Positions 24,562 through 33,702 of a stretch of 64,000 nt of DNA are shown here, one piece after another. The notes beneath the pieces were generated by a model. The model saw only the letters and a list, made by a program, of their open reading frames with translations. It was not told the origin of the DNA and searched no databases. The stretch covers positions 161,434 to 225,433 of the forward strand of contig DAOLNV010000001.1 in NCBI GenBank assembly GCA_035416745.1, written 5' to 3'. Position 1 is the stretch's first letter; every line of letters starts with the position of its first letter. Origin of the DNA: Candidatus Hydrogenedentota bacterium (GTDB taxonomy: Bacteria > Hydrogenedentota > Hydrogenedentia > Hydrogenedentales > SLHB01). The translations under genes were made by a program, and so were the position numbers.

Positions 24562-25497
24562 GTGCGTATTCGGACGATTCTCACGCCTCCCGGCAATTTC
24601 TCCGAGTTCATCCGCGACATCGCGCAGGGTTTGACCCAACTGTACGGACCTGCCGCGGGGGATGCGTACCGGCGGATTGCGCCGAAGGCCGTGGAGGCCA
24701 CGATGCGTTCGCCCGAGGTCCGCACCTATTGCGCCGAGGTGGACGCAGAGGCAGTGGGTATCGCGATGGCACTGTGCCAGAACGACAGGGGCCGGATACC
24801 ATTTGTGCACGTATTGAAGCGCTTCTGGGGAACGGGTGTTGAAGACCGCCTCATCCGGGAGGCAGTAGAGCCCCTGCGCAGGGGCGGGGTGAGCGCAATC
24901 GCTTCGGAATGTATCCCGTTTTGTGACTTGGACTTACGTAAGACCTTCGAGGATTTGGGATTCCAGGTGTTTCCGCGTCAGCTGATGAGTGCCGACACGC
25001 AACTGCTTGCAAACATTGGGACGGGGGTGTCGCGTTCGGCCCCATGCGGTCCGTTGGACCTGCGGGGCGCCGCGGAGACGATCGCGGCGGCCTACGAAAA
25101 CCATCCGGAACGTGAGCTGCATCCCGAAGTGCAAGACGCGCCCTCAGCGGAAGACTACATCCGCAGCACGCTGCAGGGCGCTTACGGCGCGTGCCATCCG
25201 GAGTACGTGCGGGTGCTGCGTGGGTACGGTCGCATCCTCGGTGTGATCGTGGGCTGCGAAGTAGCACCCGGCGCAGGCTTTGTGCTGCAGGTGGCCGTGC
25301 ACCCCGATGCTCAGAAACACGGTCTGGGGAGCGTGCTCATTCAAGACCTTGCGACGTGCTATTTTAAAGCGGGCATGAGGAAAACAGGCTTGGGTGTTAC
25401 GGTTTCGAATCCCGCGCGCAACCTGTATCTGCGTCTGGGATTCGAGCCGCTGCGCGACGTCGACGCGTTCGTATGGATTCGCCCCTGCCAGGCATAG
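24562..25497 (+). CDS. Tandem GNAT-fold acetyltransferase
   Basis: A 311-residue cytoplasmic protein with two GNAT folds, like mycothiol-synthase-type tandem enzymes. The N-terminal copy (about 1-145) lacks a clear acetyl-CoA loop and is probably degenerate. The C-terminal copy (about 165-311) has VLQVAVHPDAQKHGLGSVLI, holding the Q/R-x-x-G-x-G/A-type acetyl-CoA motif, and the usual NPARNLYLRLGFEPL end. The start is GTG at 24562 with AAGGAG 11 bases upstream; an in-frame ATG at 24499 lacks such a site. Substrate unknown. It follows the GH5-like gene by 85 bases. Confidence 0.8.
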   Translation: MRIRTILTPPGNFSEFIRDIAQGLTQLYGPAAGDAYRRIAPKAVEATMRSPEVRTYCAEVDAEAVGIAMALCQNDRGRIPFVHVLKRFWGTGVEDRLIREAVEPLRRGGVSAIASECIPFCDLDLRKTFEDLGFQVFPRQLMSADTQLLANIGTGVSRSAPCGPLDLRGAAETIAAAYENHPERELHPEVQDAPSAEDYIRSTLQGAYGACHPEYVRVLRGYGRILGVIVGCEVAPGAGFVLQVAVHPDAQKHGLGSVLIQDLATCYFKAGMRKTGLGVTVSNPARNLYLRLGFEPLRDVDAFVWIRPCQA

Positions 25498-25506
25498 CCG
25501 CCGATG

Positions 25507-25537
25507 TTGCCGGCGGGACTTGCCGGCGTGCTATAGT
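25507..25537 (+). promoter_or_regulatory. Possible promoter for the TPR-signal peptidase cluster
   Basis: A good -10 box TATAGT (25532-25537) lies 44 bases before the TPR gene start. The best -35 candidate, TTGCCG at 25507, is 19 bases away, longer than the usual 17. TTGCCGGCG occurs twice here (25507 and 25520) as a direct repeat. Confidence 0.4.
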
Positions 25538-25580
25538 GTGATGAAGCGCAGCAGGCGCCGCATTATGGGAAGCGAAAGCC

Positions 25581-26498
25581 ATGAGAAGAAACTTGCTTGC
25601 AACATTTGTTCTGAGCTTTGTATTCAGTGCGGCAGCCATTTCCGCGGACCTTCCTCCGGCGCTGTCGCACATGGAGGCGCTTGCCGGTGATGAGCAGCGT
25701 CTGGCGGCTGCGGTTCGCGACTTCGACCGCCAGCAGTGCCGCCTGGCCCAGTGGGATATGGACCTCGCCGAGGAATTGGCCATGGCGGGAGATAAGGACC
25801 TTGCACAGGAGACCATGGAACGGGCGAAAGATCGCCTGACCATGGTCCAGCAGGCTTACAATTACGTGCTGGAACGGTATCCCGATAACGGCCGCGCTCT
25901 GACGTATTATGCCGAGTTGCTTTACGACTACCAGGGGGACCACGCAAAGGCGATCATGCTGTGGAAAAAAGCGTCCGCGCTCTACCCCGAATTGAGCGAA
26001 CCGTTAAACAATCTGGCGCTCCATTATTGCCATACGGGCGACTTATCGATGGGGCTGGCCTATTTCGATAAAGCGCTGAAACTCGAGCCCAACCACCCGG
26101 ATTACCTCTTCAACCTGTGCCAGATCTACCTCACGCACTTTCCGGAGGTGGCAAAACGCAACAAGTGGAGTCTCAAGAAGGTCTACCGCACGGCCATGAA
26201 AATGTCGAAGAAGGCGGCTGAACTCAGCAATGAGTACGAATTGATTCAAGACTACGCCGTGAATTTCTTTGCTGCTCAGAATTTCCAATTGGAGGCCGAC
26301 TGGCGGGAAGCCGCCCGTGCCTGGCAGTGGGCGCGGCAGAAAGCGCGCACGACCGACGAGGAATTCTATACGTGGCTCAACGAGGCGCGCGTCTGGATTG
26401 CGGATGGGAACAAAGCGAAGGCCCGTGAATGCCTTGATGCGGCACTCGCTATTCGCCCCGGAAACGACGTCGCCACGAACCTGCTGTCCAAACTATGA
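25581..26498 (+). CDS. Exported TPR-repeat protein
   Basis: A 305-residue protein with an N-terminal signal peptide (MRRNLLATFVLSFVFSAAAISA) and several tetratricopeptide repeats. Good repeat units are seen near 85-115 (YNYVLERYPDNGRALTYYAE), 120-150 (AIMLWKKASALYPELSEPLN), 155-185 (LAYFDKALKLEPNHPDYL) and again near the end (ARECLDAALAIRPGND). TPR arrays are protein-binding scaffolds. It is the first gene of a same-strand cluster with signal peptidase I (28 bases downstream), rhomboid protease and a J protein, so it may help assemble or sort envelope proteins. The partner is unknown. Confidence 0.85.
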   Translation: MRRNLLATFVLSFVFSAAAISADLPPALSHMEALAGDEQRLAAAVRDFDRQQCRLAQWDMDLAEELAMAGDKDLAQETMERAKDRLTMVQQAYNYVLERYPDNGRALTYYAELLYDYQGDHAKAIMLWKKASALYPELSEPLNNLALHYCHTGDLSMGLAYFDKALKLEPNHPDYLFNLCQIYLTHFPEVAKRNKWSLKKVYRTAMKMSKKAAELSNEYELIQDYAVNFFAAQNFQLEADWREAARAWQWARQKARTTDEEFYTWLNEARVWIADGNKAKARECLDAALAIRPGNDVATNLLSKL

Positions 26499-26526
26499 TC
26501 CGCACTATCCTGGGAACCTGAGCACC

Positions 26527-27150
26527 ATGACTCAAGAACGGCGAATCTCCCGTGTTCGTTATACCTTCTATGTGTTCATCATCTGCTGCTCGACAGTGAT
26601 CTGTTATTTGGGCTTTTTCCGGGGCATGCGGTTTTTCGCGGTGCCTTCCGATTCCATGATACCCACCCTGTACCGGGGCGACTACCTGCTCACGCTGAAC
26701 GCGCCGGAGTACCAGCGGGGCGACCTTGTCGTGTTGAAAGACCCGGCCCGTGACGGGGGCAACCTCGTCAAGCGGATCATCGGCGTGGGGGGGGACATGG
26801 TGGCCATTCAGGCCGGCGCGCTCTTTATCAATGGCAAGTACGCGTCTGAACCGTATACGAAAGAGCCCATGGTCTACGAAGTTTTTCCGCCGGTCACGGT
26901 GCCCCAGGGGCGCGTATTTGTTCTGGGCGATAACCGCAACGACAGCGAGGACAGTTCGTATTGGGCCAATGCGAAGGAAGACCCTGGAATTTCGCCCGAG
27001 CTTCGGGCCGATCCGACGGTTTCGGTGGACGATATTATCGGCAAGGTTCGTTATATCTATCTGCCCGTGTCGAGATGGGGCCCGGTGGCTTCCTATCCGT
27101 TGAGCGCCACGCTTGCGGAGCGGCGGGCCTCACAGAACGCCGCCCCGTAA
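26527..27150 (+). CDS. lepB: Signal peptidase I
   Basis: Membrane serine protease of 207 residues that removes signal peptides from Sec- and Tat-exported proteins. One N-terminal membrane helix (about 12-31) precedes the catalytic domain. The Ser-Lys dyad is S43 in PSDSMIPT and K82 in NLVKRIIGVGGD. The box E motif GDNRNDSEDS is also present. The ATG at 26527 is chosen because the longer frame runs back into the TPR gene. Its ribosome binding site is weak (GGGAACC), so translation may be coupled to the TPR gene 28 bases upstream. It would serve the many exported enzymes of this genome. Confidence 0.95.
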   Translation: MTQERRISRVRYTFYVFIICCSTVICYLGFFRGMRFFAVPSDSMIPTLYRGDYLLTLNAPEYQRGDLVVLKDPARDGGNLVKRIIGVGGDMVAIQAGALFINGKYASEPYTKEPMVYEVFPPVTVPQGRVFVLGDNRNDSEDSSYWANAKEDPGISPELRADPTVSVDDIIGKVRYIYLPVSRWGPVASYPLSATLAERRASQNAAP

Positions 27151-27280
27151 GCCGCGCAAACGGGCGGCCTCCCTCGCGCTTGTGTCTGCCGCGCCAATAT
27201 GTCAGGCTATATGTCGAGTCTGCGGCCGGCAGAGTGCGTCTCTCCGCCGCGGACGGGCAAGAACGCTAGACCAAGCACTT

Positions 27281-28063
27281 ATGAGCGGCTTTTCCTACAC
27301 ATATGAGCAGCGCACGGGTCCGCCGGGCGGTCGCATTACTTGGGCGGTTCAACGGATTCTGTTGTTGACGTCGGCCGTGTTTGTGGTCCAGTTGCTCGTA
27401 CACATCTTTGAGCCGTTGGCGGTAAGAACGTCACACCCGTATGCGGCGCCGGGGCTCGAGCTTCTTCACTGGTTTGCCTTCGACTCGTCCACTTTCCCGT
27501 GGAACGGGCTGATCTGGCAGCCCCTGACCTACATGTTTCTGCATGGCGGGCTACTTCATCTGTTTGGCAACATGCTGTGGCTGTACGTTTTCGGGCCCGA
27601 TGTCGAACGTGTCCTGGGTACCCGGCAGTTCTTGCGGTTCTATCTGATTGTCGGCTCGCTGGCAGTGCTGGCGACGCTGATCATGGCGCCTTTCTGGGGC
27701 GGGGGGCCCGTGATCGGGGCGAGCGGCGCCACGATGGGCGTGCTGGTCGCGTTTGCCGTTGTGAACCCGGACCGCGAACTGATGTTGTTCCCGATTCCGA
27801 TACGCCTCACGGCGCGGGCCCTGGTGTTGGTTGTCATCGCGCTCAACATCATGTCGACGCTTGGCGAGGGCGGCACATCGGTCGCGACGCATTTCGGCGG
27901 GTTGGCCGTTGGATACGGTTACATGAAGCTAATCCCCTGGTGGCGCACTTTTCGCCGGCGGCAGCGCCGCAAGGTCCAGAGTTCGGAGGACCCGATGGAC
28001 GCCATCGGCCAGGCTGTGGACAATATCTTCAGCTACGAGAAGGAAAAGCGGCGCAGAAAATAG
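27281..28063 (+). CDS. Rhomboid intramembrane serine protease
   Basis: A 260-residue polytopic protease that cuts membrane-spanning substrates. The Ser-His dyad is S148 in GASGATMG and H204 in VATHFGG. The oxyanion-region motif FLHGGLLHLFGNMLWLYVFG is present in the second helix. About six membrane helices are predicted, followed by a basic cytoplasmic tail (FRRRQRRK and KEKRRRK). The ATG at 27281 has no strong ribosome binding site; the longer frame back to 27113 lacks protein character. It lies between signal peptidase I and the J protein and probably belongs to the same membrane-protein processing unit. Confidence 0.94.
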   Translation: MSGFSYTYEQRTGPPGGRITWAVQRILLLTSAVFVVQLLVHIFEPLAVRTSHPYAAPGLELLHWFAFDSSTFPWNGLIWQPLTYMFLHGGLLHLFGNMLWLYVFGPDVERVLGTRQFLRFYLIVGSLAVLATLIMAPFWGGGPVIGASGATMGVLVAFAVVNPDRELMLFPIPIRLTARALVLVVIALNIMSTLGEGGTSVATHFGGLAVGYGYMKLIPWWRTFRRRQRRKVQSSEDPMDAIGQAVDNIFSYEKEKRRRK

Positions 28064-28084
28064 GCGCTCGAGGAGCGGAGGCAC

Positions 28085-28453
28085 GTGTTCGGCTTCACCA
28101 GTCCCAGCGAGATGATCATCGTCGTTCTGATCATCGTGATCATGTGGGTCACGGGACTCTGGCCGGTTGTGATTCGCGGCATCCGGGAACTGCGTGGCGA
28201 GCGCGTGGACGAAGGCGCCTCTCAGAACCAGAACCGTTCGCGCCAGCAATCTAACGCGGCTCCTCCGAGCCGGGACTACGACCTCTGTTACAAAATGTTG
28301 GGGATATCGCCTTCGGCGCCATGGGAAGAGGTCGAGAAGGCCTACCGGCGCAAGGCAAAACTTCACCATCCCGATCATGGGGGAGATGAAGATACCATGC
28401 GGGCGCTCAACGAGGCGTACGCGCAATTGAAAGCCGTCAGAGGCCGGCGCTAG
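28085..28453 (+). CDS. Membrane-anchored J-domain protein with a TatA/B-like N-terminus
   Basis: A 122-residue co-chaperone that would recruit and stimulate an Hsp70 (DnaK) at the membrane. The GTG start at 28085 has GGAGG just upstream and 21 bases after the rhomboid stop. The C-terminal J domain (about 64-122) has the HPD motif at 95-97 in LHHPDHGGD. The first 40 residues (MFGFTSPSEMIIVV, then a short helix, then GLWPVVIRGIRELRGE) look like the short membrane helix, hinge and amphipathic helix of TatA/TatB, with a glutamate near position 9 as in TatB. A polar glutamine/asparagine-rich linker joins them. The Tat resemblance is from pattern only. Confidence 0.85.
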   Translation: MFGFTSPSEMIIVVLIIVIMWVTGLWPVVIRGIRELRGERVDEGASQNQNRSRQQSNAAPPSRDYDLCYKMLGISPSAPWEEVEKAYRRKAKLHHPDHGGDEDTMRALNEAYAQLKAVRGRR

Positions 28454-28466
28454 CAGCGGGGCGGTT

Positions 28467-28880
28467 CTAGTCTTCTTTGGACAGACGGGACCACGCATTT
28501 TCCCGTTCGGCGATCTCGAGCGAACGCTCGAAACGTTTCAGGGCCTGCTTATAGTCGCCGTAAATCGTGAATACTTTGTCAAGGTTGGTGATTTCAAAGA
28601 CTTTGCGCACATCGCTCCTGAGTCCGCACAGGCGCAGATTTCCCCGCATGTTCTGAATGGTCTGGTTGACGCGCAGCAACTCGGTCAGGACGGCGCTGGA
28701 CAGATATTCGACGTTTTCAAAATCGAGCATGAGGTTAACGCCGCTTAGTTTCTTGAGAAAGTTGAGTATTTCGTTGCCGAACTGGGTGACATTCACGGCA
28801 TCCAGTACGCTCGCCGCGCCCACACGCCCCACCGTGATGTTGTCCACGATCTCAAAGGTGACCAAGGGAGCGTCGTTCAT
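28467..28880 (-). CDS. Anti-sigma factor antagonist, STAS domain
   Basis: A 137-residue SpoIIAA/RsbV-like protein. In partner switching the unphosphorylated antagonist binds the kinase/anti-sigma factor and frees its target. The STAS fold is seen with the phosphorylation segment DFENVEYLSSAVLTELL, where S61 or S62 would be modified by the kinase. A short C-terminal extension is charged. The ATG at 28880 has GGAGG 6 bases upstream and overlaps the kinase stop codon (ATGA), so the two are made together. It converges with the J-protein gene. No sigma factor or phosphatase gene is in the window. Confidence 0.9.
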   Translation of the reverse strand: MNDAPLVTFEIVDNITVGRVGAASVLDAVNVTQFGNEILNFLKKLSGVNLMLDFENVEYLSSAVLTELLRVNQTIQNMRGNLRLCGLRSDVRKVFEITNLDKVFTIYGDYKQALKRFERSLEIAERENAWSRLSKED

Positions 28881-29311
28881 GTTGCGCCTCCTCTGCACAG
28901 GCCGTTCCGCCGCATTCGCATTTCCAGGCAATGTGTTCGCGGGTCATAGTTTACGCTATCCATGCAATGACGAATAAGACAAATGCCCCGGCCGTTCAAT
29001 TCCGTGCACGGCGGCAATGTTATGTCATCGGGATCAAACCCGGTCCCTTCGTCGCATACGCGGATGCAGCAAATGTCTCCGGGCGCTTCACGCGTCATCT
29101 GGATGCGCACCTTGCGGGCGCCGTCCGACTGATTTCCGTGGGTAATGGCGTTTACAATGGCCTCCTCGAGACAAAGCCGGGCATAAAAGACCTGGCCGTC
29201 GTCAATCCAGCCGTCTTGAAGCAAAGCATTCAGTGCATCCTGTATCGCGTCTCCCAGCACGTCGAGCGTACTGGGGAATTCCGCACTGTGAAAGACCGCG
29301 TTTTCAGCCAC
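28877..29311 (-). CDS. Anti-sigma factor serine/threonine kinase (RsbW/SpoIIAB-like)
   Basis: A 144-residue histidine-kinase-like ATPase that phosphorylates the downstream STAS protein and may hold a sigma factor or other target. The N-box EEAIVNAITHGN near 49-60, the G1 box CDEGTGFDPD and the G2 box GRGICLIRHCMD are all present. The start is GTG at 29311 with only a weak GGAT site before it, so expression may be low. The stop overlaps the STAS start by 4 bases. Several cysteines around the ATP site (CCIRVC, PPCTE, CLIRHC) are more than usual for this family. Confidence 0.9.
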   Translation of the reverse strand: MAENAVFHSAEFPSTLDVLGDAIQDALNALLQDGWIDDGQVFYARLCLEEAIVNAITHGNQSDGARKVRIQMTREAPGDICCIRVCDEGTGFDPDDITLPPCTELNGRGICLIRHCMDSVNYDPRTHCLEMRMRRNGLCRGGAT

Positions 29312-29747
29312 GACGGATTATCCAGATTCTCACTCCGAATACTACGCCCTGTGTGCCAGCCGCTTCAGCATACCACACCAGGGTTATGAATCATAGAACG
29401 CCGAAGTGGGGCGCGGATAATCCTGCCCGTTCAGTCGAGGCAGGGGTCCACGAGGGTCTTCCGCCACGGCCCGTCGAGTTTCTGGGATGCGCGGAGTTCG
29501 CGCGCCACGAGCAGGGCTGGCTCAAACAGCAACGGCGCAATAACCTCGGAAACGCCCGGTTCAGTGACCAGCGCAAGGAAACAGCGCGGCCTTGCGGCGT
29601 CCAGGGCTGGATATCTGAGATATCCCCGGCAGGCAGGACGGGCACGCCGGTTGCGCATTCCGCCGCCAGGACATGGTACAGTGGCTCTCATCGCTTGGAA
29701 CGCGCCATGACGCGAAGACCAAAACACCGGGGAAAGGATTGCATCCT
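29312..29747. other. Intergenic stretch without a confident gene
   Basis: About 436 bases lie between the start of the anti-sigma kinase gene and the BNR-4 protein gene, read in opposite directions. A minus-strand frame at 29431-29727 and another at 29391-29645 have protein-like pieces (such as FLALVTEPGV and VARELRASQKLDG), but no start signal and no recognised family. They may be a frameshifted gene remnant. I cannot support an intact gene. Confidence 0.4.
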
Positions 29748-32150
29748 GTGCGAGGCATCACCATCACATTGACTGCGGCGCTCTTGTTGCTTCAGGCTTT
29801 CGAGGCCATTGCGGGCGAGGAGCCGCCGGCGGCGCCGGTCTCAGGGGCAGAGCAACCCATGCCGTTGCGCCTTGGAGGTGTGGGCGGACTGTATCTGATG
29901 GCCTCTCCCGGCGAGCTCGTGGTGGAGATCGCGAAACAGGACAAGAACAGCCGCGATATCGAGACCCACCTGCGCGCCGTCTTATTCGGCCCCGGCCGCG
30001 AGGTGATTCAAGAAGCGTATATCCCCGATGACGGGCAAGCCGCGGGAAGCGGCCCGGGTCCCGTCCAGCGGATACGTTTGGAGACCGCCGTAGAAGCCGC
30101 GGGCGTGTACGGGGTCAACATCACCGTGACCGGTGACCCCTACGGAGACCACGCGTTCTGGGCGTTCACGACAAATTGCCCGCACTATCTGGTTGAGACC
30201 TCGCGCGGCCATCGCGACGCGCCTCACGAAGAGCCCATAGTCATCAACAACCCCGAGCGCGAAGGAGATGTTTGTTTTCTGCCGCGCGAGACCGCGTTTG
30301 CCATCGAGCTGAGCGCGCTGCCGGCGGATACCGCGCCGTTGACGTTGTACGACAGCAAGGAGGCTCTGCTGGCGGCGATCGCGGTATCCGGTGACGGCGC
30401 CGCAAGGCATGATGTCGCGGCGGCGGCGCGCGAGAATGTGCCCTGGCGTCTCCACTTCCCGAAATACAAGGCGGTGGTCCACATTGACGGGGTCACGCGG
30501 TGGGACTCGAGCGGCGCCAATCTCTCGCTGTGGACGCCCGAGGCTTCGTCGTGGTTCCCGTTTCATCAGAACCGCTGGCTGCTGACGCCCTATCACCGGA
30601 TTGTGTATGCCAGACCCGGGCAATCGCAATTCCTCACGTTTCGCGTACACAACAATGCGGCCGAACAGCGCACCATCGCCCTGACACTCGAGCACGAGGC
30701 TCTCGCGGCAGGCGCGTTCGGCTTTTCAGACACGTCGGACACGAATGTGACGTTGGGACCAGGAAAAACGCGTGACATAAGACTCTTGTGCCATATGCCT
30801 GAGGAGGAGTCGGTGCGTACGTGCCGTCTTCGCGCGACCCCTCAGGACGGTTCCGGTTTCACGACTTACTCGAGTGTGACGCTGCGGCCGGGTGTCGCGC
30901 CCGCCACTGAACCGCTCACGATTCCCATCAAGCTCGAACCGTACCGTCACGAGAATGCCCAGTTCGGATACCTGCCCGAGTATCCCACGGAAAACGAGGT
31001 GTATTTCGACACCGGGAACCGGCCGTATGTCGTCACGGGCGGCACGCTATGGAGCGGCCGCGACGGGGAATGGAAGGCGTTGCCGTTGAAGGCCGCGGAC
31101 GGAACCGCGATCGCGGCACGCATTTCGAAAGTGGCGTTTGACACGGCTGGGGGAGCGTACTTCATCGGCGAGACTCAAGGTCAGCCGGTCTATGTGCGGT
31201 TGCCGGCCGGGAACAGCGCGTTCGAGGCGTACCCGATTCCTGGCAATGGGTCATTCGATATCGAGCAGTTCTCGGGCCACAACACTCCGGCGGGGCCTCC
31301 TCCGTTCATTCGGACGGTTCGGACCGCGAAAGATCCGACCCTCATGTGGCGCAGCCTGAACGACATCGAGCTGTTTGTGCCGCGAGCCGAGAACGGCGCG
31401 CTCGCCGTAGGCGGCCCCGTGCCGGTTTCGAGGAAATGCATCGGTTTCTCCGCACATTCGGGCATACCCTCAACCATCGTGTCGCGCGGCTCCAAGGTGC
31501 ACGTCGTCTGGGGCGAAGCGACCGACCCGGGGGAAGAAACGCCCGGCGTGCCCACGTACGCGGCCACCTATGACCGGGAGACAGGGGTCCTGCAAGAACC
31601 CGTGCTCATCGGCTACGGCCCCCCCGCTAACGACGTGCACAATTCCCCCTGCATCACCATGGACAGCCAAGGGTTCCTGCATGTGCTCGTAGGGACGCAC
31701 GGGGCGACCTTCAAGTACGCGCGCTCGCTCAAGGCCAACGACGCGAGCGGGGGATGGACCGAGGCCGAGGATGTCGGCGCCGGGCTGCGACAGACTTATG
31801 TAGGTCTCGTCTGCGACGAAGAGGATACGTTGCACCTCGTGTTTCGCCTGTGGCGGACGGACCGGGACTACTTCCCGGCGGACAGCTACGCGACGCTCGC
31901 CCATATGAGCAAACGTGCCGGCGAAGCATGGTCTGAGCCGCGGGTGCTTGTCGCGCCGCCGTTCTCCGAATACAGCGTTTTCTACCACCGGCTCACTATC
32001 GACCGGCAGGGCGCGCTGTTCTTGTCCTACGATTACTGGTCCACGTTCTGGTTTTACCGCACGGACTATCGGGGCGACCGCCGCGCGCTTCTCACCTCTT
32101 CCGACGGCGTGACGTGGAAACTGGCGGGGAATGAAGACCTGATCCGCTGA
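29748..32150 (+). CDS. Large exported BNR-4 repeat protein
   Basis: An 800-residue exported protein. The GTG at 29748 has AAAGGA 9 bases upstream and starts a clean signal peptide (ITITLTAALLLLQAFEAIAG). Residues about 30-400 are beta-rich, perhaps immunoglobulin-like domains. The C-terminal 400 residues resemble the BNR-4 (PF15892) beta-propeller found in polysaccharide-degrading bacteria, with HNSPCITMDSQGFLHVLVG and the YRTDYRGDRR end. BNR-4 proteins bind or cut polysaccharides in neuraminidase-like folds; the substrate here is unknown. It lies close to a GH33 sialidase and a Gfo/Idh enzyme, which suggests a host- or polymer-glycan role. Confidence 0.8.
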   Translation: MRGITITLTAALLLLQAFEAIAGEEPPAAPVSGAEQPMPLRLGGVGGLYLMASPGELVVEIAKQDKNSRDIETHLRAVLFGPGREVIQEAYIPDDGQAAGSGPGPVQRIRLETAVEAAGVYGVNITVTGDPYGDHAFWAFTTNCPHYLVETSRGHRDAPHEEPIVINNPEREGDVCFLPRETAFAIELSALPADTAPLTLYDSKEALLAAIAVSGDGAARHDVAAAARENVPWRLHFPKYKAVVHIDGVTRWDSSGANLSLWTPEASSWFPFHQNRWLLTPYHRIVYARPGQSQFLTFRVHNNAAEQRTIALTLEHEALAAGAFGFSDTSDTNVTLGPGKTRDIRLLCHMPEEESVRTCRLRATPQDGSGFTTYSSVTLRPGVAPATEPLTIPIKLEPYRHENAQFGYLPEYPTENEVYFDTGNRPYVVTGGTLWSGRDGEWKALPLKAADGTAIAARISKVAFDTAGGAYFIGETQGQPVYVRLPAGNSAFEAYPIPGNGSFDIEQFSGHNTPAGPPPFIRTVRTAKDPTLMWRSLNDIELFVPRAENGALAVGGPVPVSRKCIGFSAHSGIPSTIVSRGSKVHVVWGEATDPGEETPGVPTYAATYDRETGVLQEPVLIGYGPPANDVHNSPCITMDSQGFLHVLVGTHGATFKYARSLKANDASGGWTEAEDVGAGLRQTYVGLVCDEEDTLHLVFRLWRTDRDYFPADSYATLAHMSKRAGEAWSEPRVLVAPPFSEYSVFYHRLTIDRQGALFLSYDYWSTFWFYRTDYRGDRRALLTSSDGVTWKLAGNEDLIR

Positions 32151-32232
32151 AGGGCACGGCGCGCCTGGGCCCGCCAAGCCCCGGCTCGGCAAACAGGCAA
32201 ACGTGCGCGCGGCACGGTCCTTCTTTGCAGTA

Positions 32233-33603
32233 TCAGGCCTTCCAGCGCTCGGTGATCATGGGCTTTCGGAGATTCCATGGGTCGCGCAGGGAGCGATGCA
32301 GACGGCGCGATGCCTGGCGGTCGTCGATGATGTGTTCGTGTTTGGGGTCCCACCGGATCGGACGGTTGAGCCGGATGGCCTGGTCGCTGAGATGGCTGAT
32401 GGCATCGGACCGGATGGCCGACTCGATCGGGTTGATGGTCTCTTCACGGGATTTGACGCAGTCGATAAAGTCGCGTTCCTGGCCCAAGGATACCTTGAGA
32501 TGCACGTCGTCAGGCTTCAATTGAATGTCGGCCAGCTTCGGATCACTGGTGAACACGGCGGACCGGTCGACACTTACCCAGCCTTCGGTTCCGAAGAACG
32601 TGGTGCCGTGATCGACCCATTTGCGGTAGGCGCTCACCACCGGTTGCGCGACGCGGCTCCCCATGAACCGCATCGGCAGGCCGTCCTCGTATTCGCAATG
32701 GATATCCCACGATTCAATGGTGTCGCACAGGCCGCCCACGGGGATGCTCCCAGTGCCTTCGTAATAGACCGGGCTGGTGTGGTCCCTGCCCAGGCCCCAC
32801 TGGGCGATATCGAGCGGATGGGCGCCCCAGCCCGCGATGAATCCCAACGCGTAGTCGTAGATGTGGTATGCGCCGAACGGCGTGCACCGATCTACGGTGT
32901 AGGGTTTCTCCGGCGCGGGTCCGAGCCACATGTTGTAGTCGAAACCTTCCGGCGGGTCCACGGGTTCCGTCGAGCCGTAGGGTTTCACCTTAAACGCTTC
33001 ATACTGCGTCCCCATATCCGGGCACCAGGTCTCGATACGCTCGATTCGGCCGATATATCCGTTGCGGGCCAGTTCGCAGGCGACGCGAAACTTGGCGTCG
33101 GACCGCTGCTGCGTGCCGTACTGGAACACGCGCTTGTTGGCGTTGAGTTCCCTGCGCAGGCGTTTCGCCCACGCCATGCTCACGCCGAGCGGTTTCTCGA
33201 CATACATGTCCTTCCCGGCTTTCGCGGCGGCTATCGCCAGGGGGACGTGCCAGTGGTCGGGCGTTGCGATCACCACCGCGTCGATATCGTCGCGCGCCAG
33301 GACCTCACGGAAATCGGCATAGGCCTTCACTACGCCGCTGCCGTACTTGGCGTTGAGTTTTTCGCGCATTTCCTCGCGGCGGTTCGTGAAGCAGTCGCAC
33401 AAAGCCAGGATCTGCACGTCGTCGTGCTGGACGAACATGCCGATGAGCGCGTTGGCGCGGCTGCCCACGCCCAGATGCGCCACGTTGACGCGGTTGCTCG
33501 GGGCGTTCGCGCCAAAGACGGTAGACGGAATAATCCAGGGAGCGGTGCCGAGCGCGGCGGACATTTTCAGAAAACTGCGGCGGGTGGTGGTTCGCTGTTT
33601 CAT
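32233..33603 (-). CDS. TAT-exported Gfo/Idh/MocA-family oxidoreductase
   Basis: NAD(P)-dependent sugar oxidoreductase of 456 residues, probably exported with its cofactor. The twin-arginine signal is TTRRSFLKMSAALG at the N-terminus. The Rossmann segment VNVAHLGVGSRAN follows, then VVIATPDHWHVPLA and the family motif VEKPLG with the catalytic lysine. The C-terminal beta-sheet domain contains GWGAHPLDIAQWGLG, where the histidine is the likely active-site residue. The ATG at 33603 has GGAG 8 bases upstream. It diverges from the sialidase gene across a 168-base region with a dyad. Exported relatives can act on glycosides by an oxidation-elimination mechanism. Confidence 0.92.
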   Translation of the reverse strand: MKQRTTTRRSFLKMSAALGTAPWIIPSTVFGANAPSNRVNVAHLGVGSRANALIGMFVQHDDVQILALCDCFTNRREEMREKLNAKYGSGVVKAYADFREVLARDDIDAVVIATPDHWHVPLAIAAAKAGKDMYVEKPLGVSMAWAKRLRRELNANKRVFQYGTQQRSDAKFRVACELARNGYIGRIERIETWCPDMGTQYEAFKVKPYGSTEPVDPPEGFDYNMWLGPAPEKPYTVDRCTPFGAYHIYDYALGFIAGWGAHPLDIAQWGLGRDHTSPVYYEGTGSIPVGGLCDTIESWDIHCEYEDGLPMRFMGSRVAQPVVSAYRKWVDHGTTFFGTEGWVSVDRSAVFTSDPKLADIQLKPDDVHLKVSLGQERDFIDCVKSREETINPIESAIRSDAISHLSDQAIRLNRPIRWDPKHEHIIDDRQASRRLHRSLRDPWNLRKPMITERWKA

Positions 33604-33702
33604 GGCGGGTTCTCCTGCGGGCCCGGTTTCCTCCCAATCTGCCATATCCGGGCCACGCGGCATCATATCACGGGGATGAGACTTGCGGCACACGCCGGGA
33701 TC

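Noticed and set aside
29431..29727. 98-residue minus-strand frame as a gene
   Set aside because: No ribosome binding site, no family, and protein-like pieces are spread over different frames.
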